The notes under the pieces are model-generated. The model was not told the origin of the DNA. It was given only the letters and a program-made list of their open reading frames with translations, and did not search any database. From contig JBKJMN010000251.1 of NCBI GenBank assembly GCA_046596405.1, positions 1 through 20,488 on the forward strand: 20,488 nt of DNA. The letters are read 5' to 3'. Each line of letters begins with the position of its first letter. Positions within the stretch are counted from its first letter, which is position 1. Positions 20,358 to 20,488 of the stretch are shown here, in pieces. The translations under genes and the position numbers were made by a program. The stretch comes from PALSA-1004 sp046596405 (GTDB taxonomy: Bacteria > Pseudomonadota > Gammaproteobacteria > Burkholderiales > SG8-41).

Positions 20358-20488
20358 GAGCGCCTAACACAATGAAACGCGTGATGCGCTGTCACGATTT
20401 TGGCTCAGGGCTAGAAGAAAGTCCCGCGGCTTAGTCATTTTAAGCAAGGGACCTTTCGACAACGAGGCGCCGTGACTCGTTAGCCGCA
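20358..20488 (-). mobile_element. Probable end of a DDE-type (IS5-like) insertion sequence, degenerate
   Basis: The sequence that interrupts the propeller gene begins GAGCGCCTAACACAATG, a plausible terminal repeat. On the minus strand 20487-20440 encodes AANESRRLVVERSLA then a stop. R-R-x-V-V-E-R-[ST]-[FL]-A is the conserved block around the last catalytic Glu of IS5/IS427-group transposases, where the reading frame normally continues W-x-x-R-x-R-R-L. A stop there suggests a decayed or frameshifted copy. The stretch also holds three hairpins: CGTGA/TCACG (20380-20396), a long one 20417-20457 (GAAA-GTCCC and GCTTA arms) and AACGAG/CTCGTT (20461-20481). Most of the element is outside the window. 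Confidence 0.4.

Noticed and set aside
20362..20485. GCCTAAC ... GTTAGCC at the right edge as an attC site
   Set aside because: The right core box breaks the GTTRRRY pattern and the adjoining arms are not complementary; a transposon end with a transposase-like peptide fits better.

Overview
The window looks like a chromosomal segment from a GC-rich, soil-type betaproteobacterium (Burkholderiales-like). This is an inference from its five Bug/TctC-type periplasmic solute-binding proteins, a protein family strongly expanded in that group, and from the company of small catabolic hydrolases. From about 1980 to 20350 it is GC-rich and tightly packed. The first 1.9 kb is lower in GC, repeat-bearing and sparsely coding, and reads like an accessory edge. 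Both ends touch probable insertion-sequence material.

Layout. 1-108: the start of an IS3-type transposase gene running off the left edge. 126-1489: two leftward ORFs, one resembling a small ADP-ribosyltransferase fold and one a secreted protein with a surface-adhesin E-like C-terminus. 1490-1978: non-coding, with two tandem 131-bp repeats. 1979-6221: Bug receptor (-), secreted phosphoesterase (+), periplasmic asparaginase-like enzyme (-), Bug receptor (+). 6248-11690: a carboxypeptidase G2-like M20 peptidase (-) diverging from a rightward run of alpha/beta hydrolase, Bug receptor, alpha/beta hydrolase, Bug receptor. 11699-14735: a leftward operon of a NicC-like FAD monooxygenase, a Bug receptor and a LigI-like lactonase. 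14781-15450: three small palindromes and a YefM-YoeB toxin-antitoxin pair. 15620-18857: a leftward operon of a beta-hydroxyacid dehydrogenase-type reductase, a NIPSNAP protein and a type I phosphodiesterase. 18989-20134: an ACMSD-like amidohydrolase. 20171-20357: the start of a secreted beta-propeller-type gene, cut off by probable transposon-end sequence that fills the rest of the window.

How it fits together. The recurring unit is an orphan Bug receptor next to one hydrolytic or ring-modifying enzyme. No TctA/TctB permease genes are in the window, so the receptors must use membrane partners encoded elsewhere or serve as extracytoplasmic sensors. The enzymes suggest scavenging of organic acids, amides, peptides and phosphate esters, plus lower-pathway catabolism of aromatic or pyridine acids (NicC-like hydroxylase, LigI-like lactonase, ACMSD-like decarboxylase/hydrolase). 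Apart from YefM, no transcriptional regulator is encoded here. Exact substrates cannot be read from sequence. Functional residues are missing in two enzymes: the asparaginase has HGTN instead of HGTD, and the NicC-like enzyme has Gln and Arg at positions that are His and Cys in NicC.
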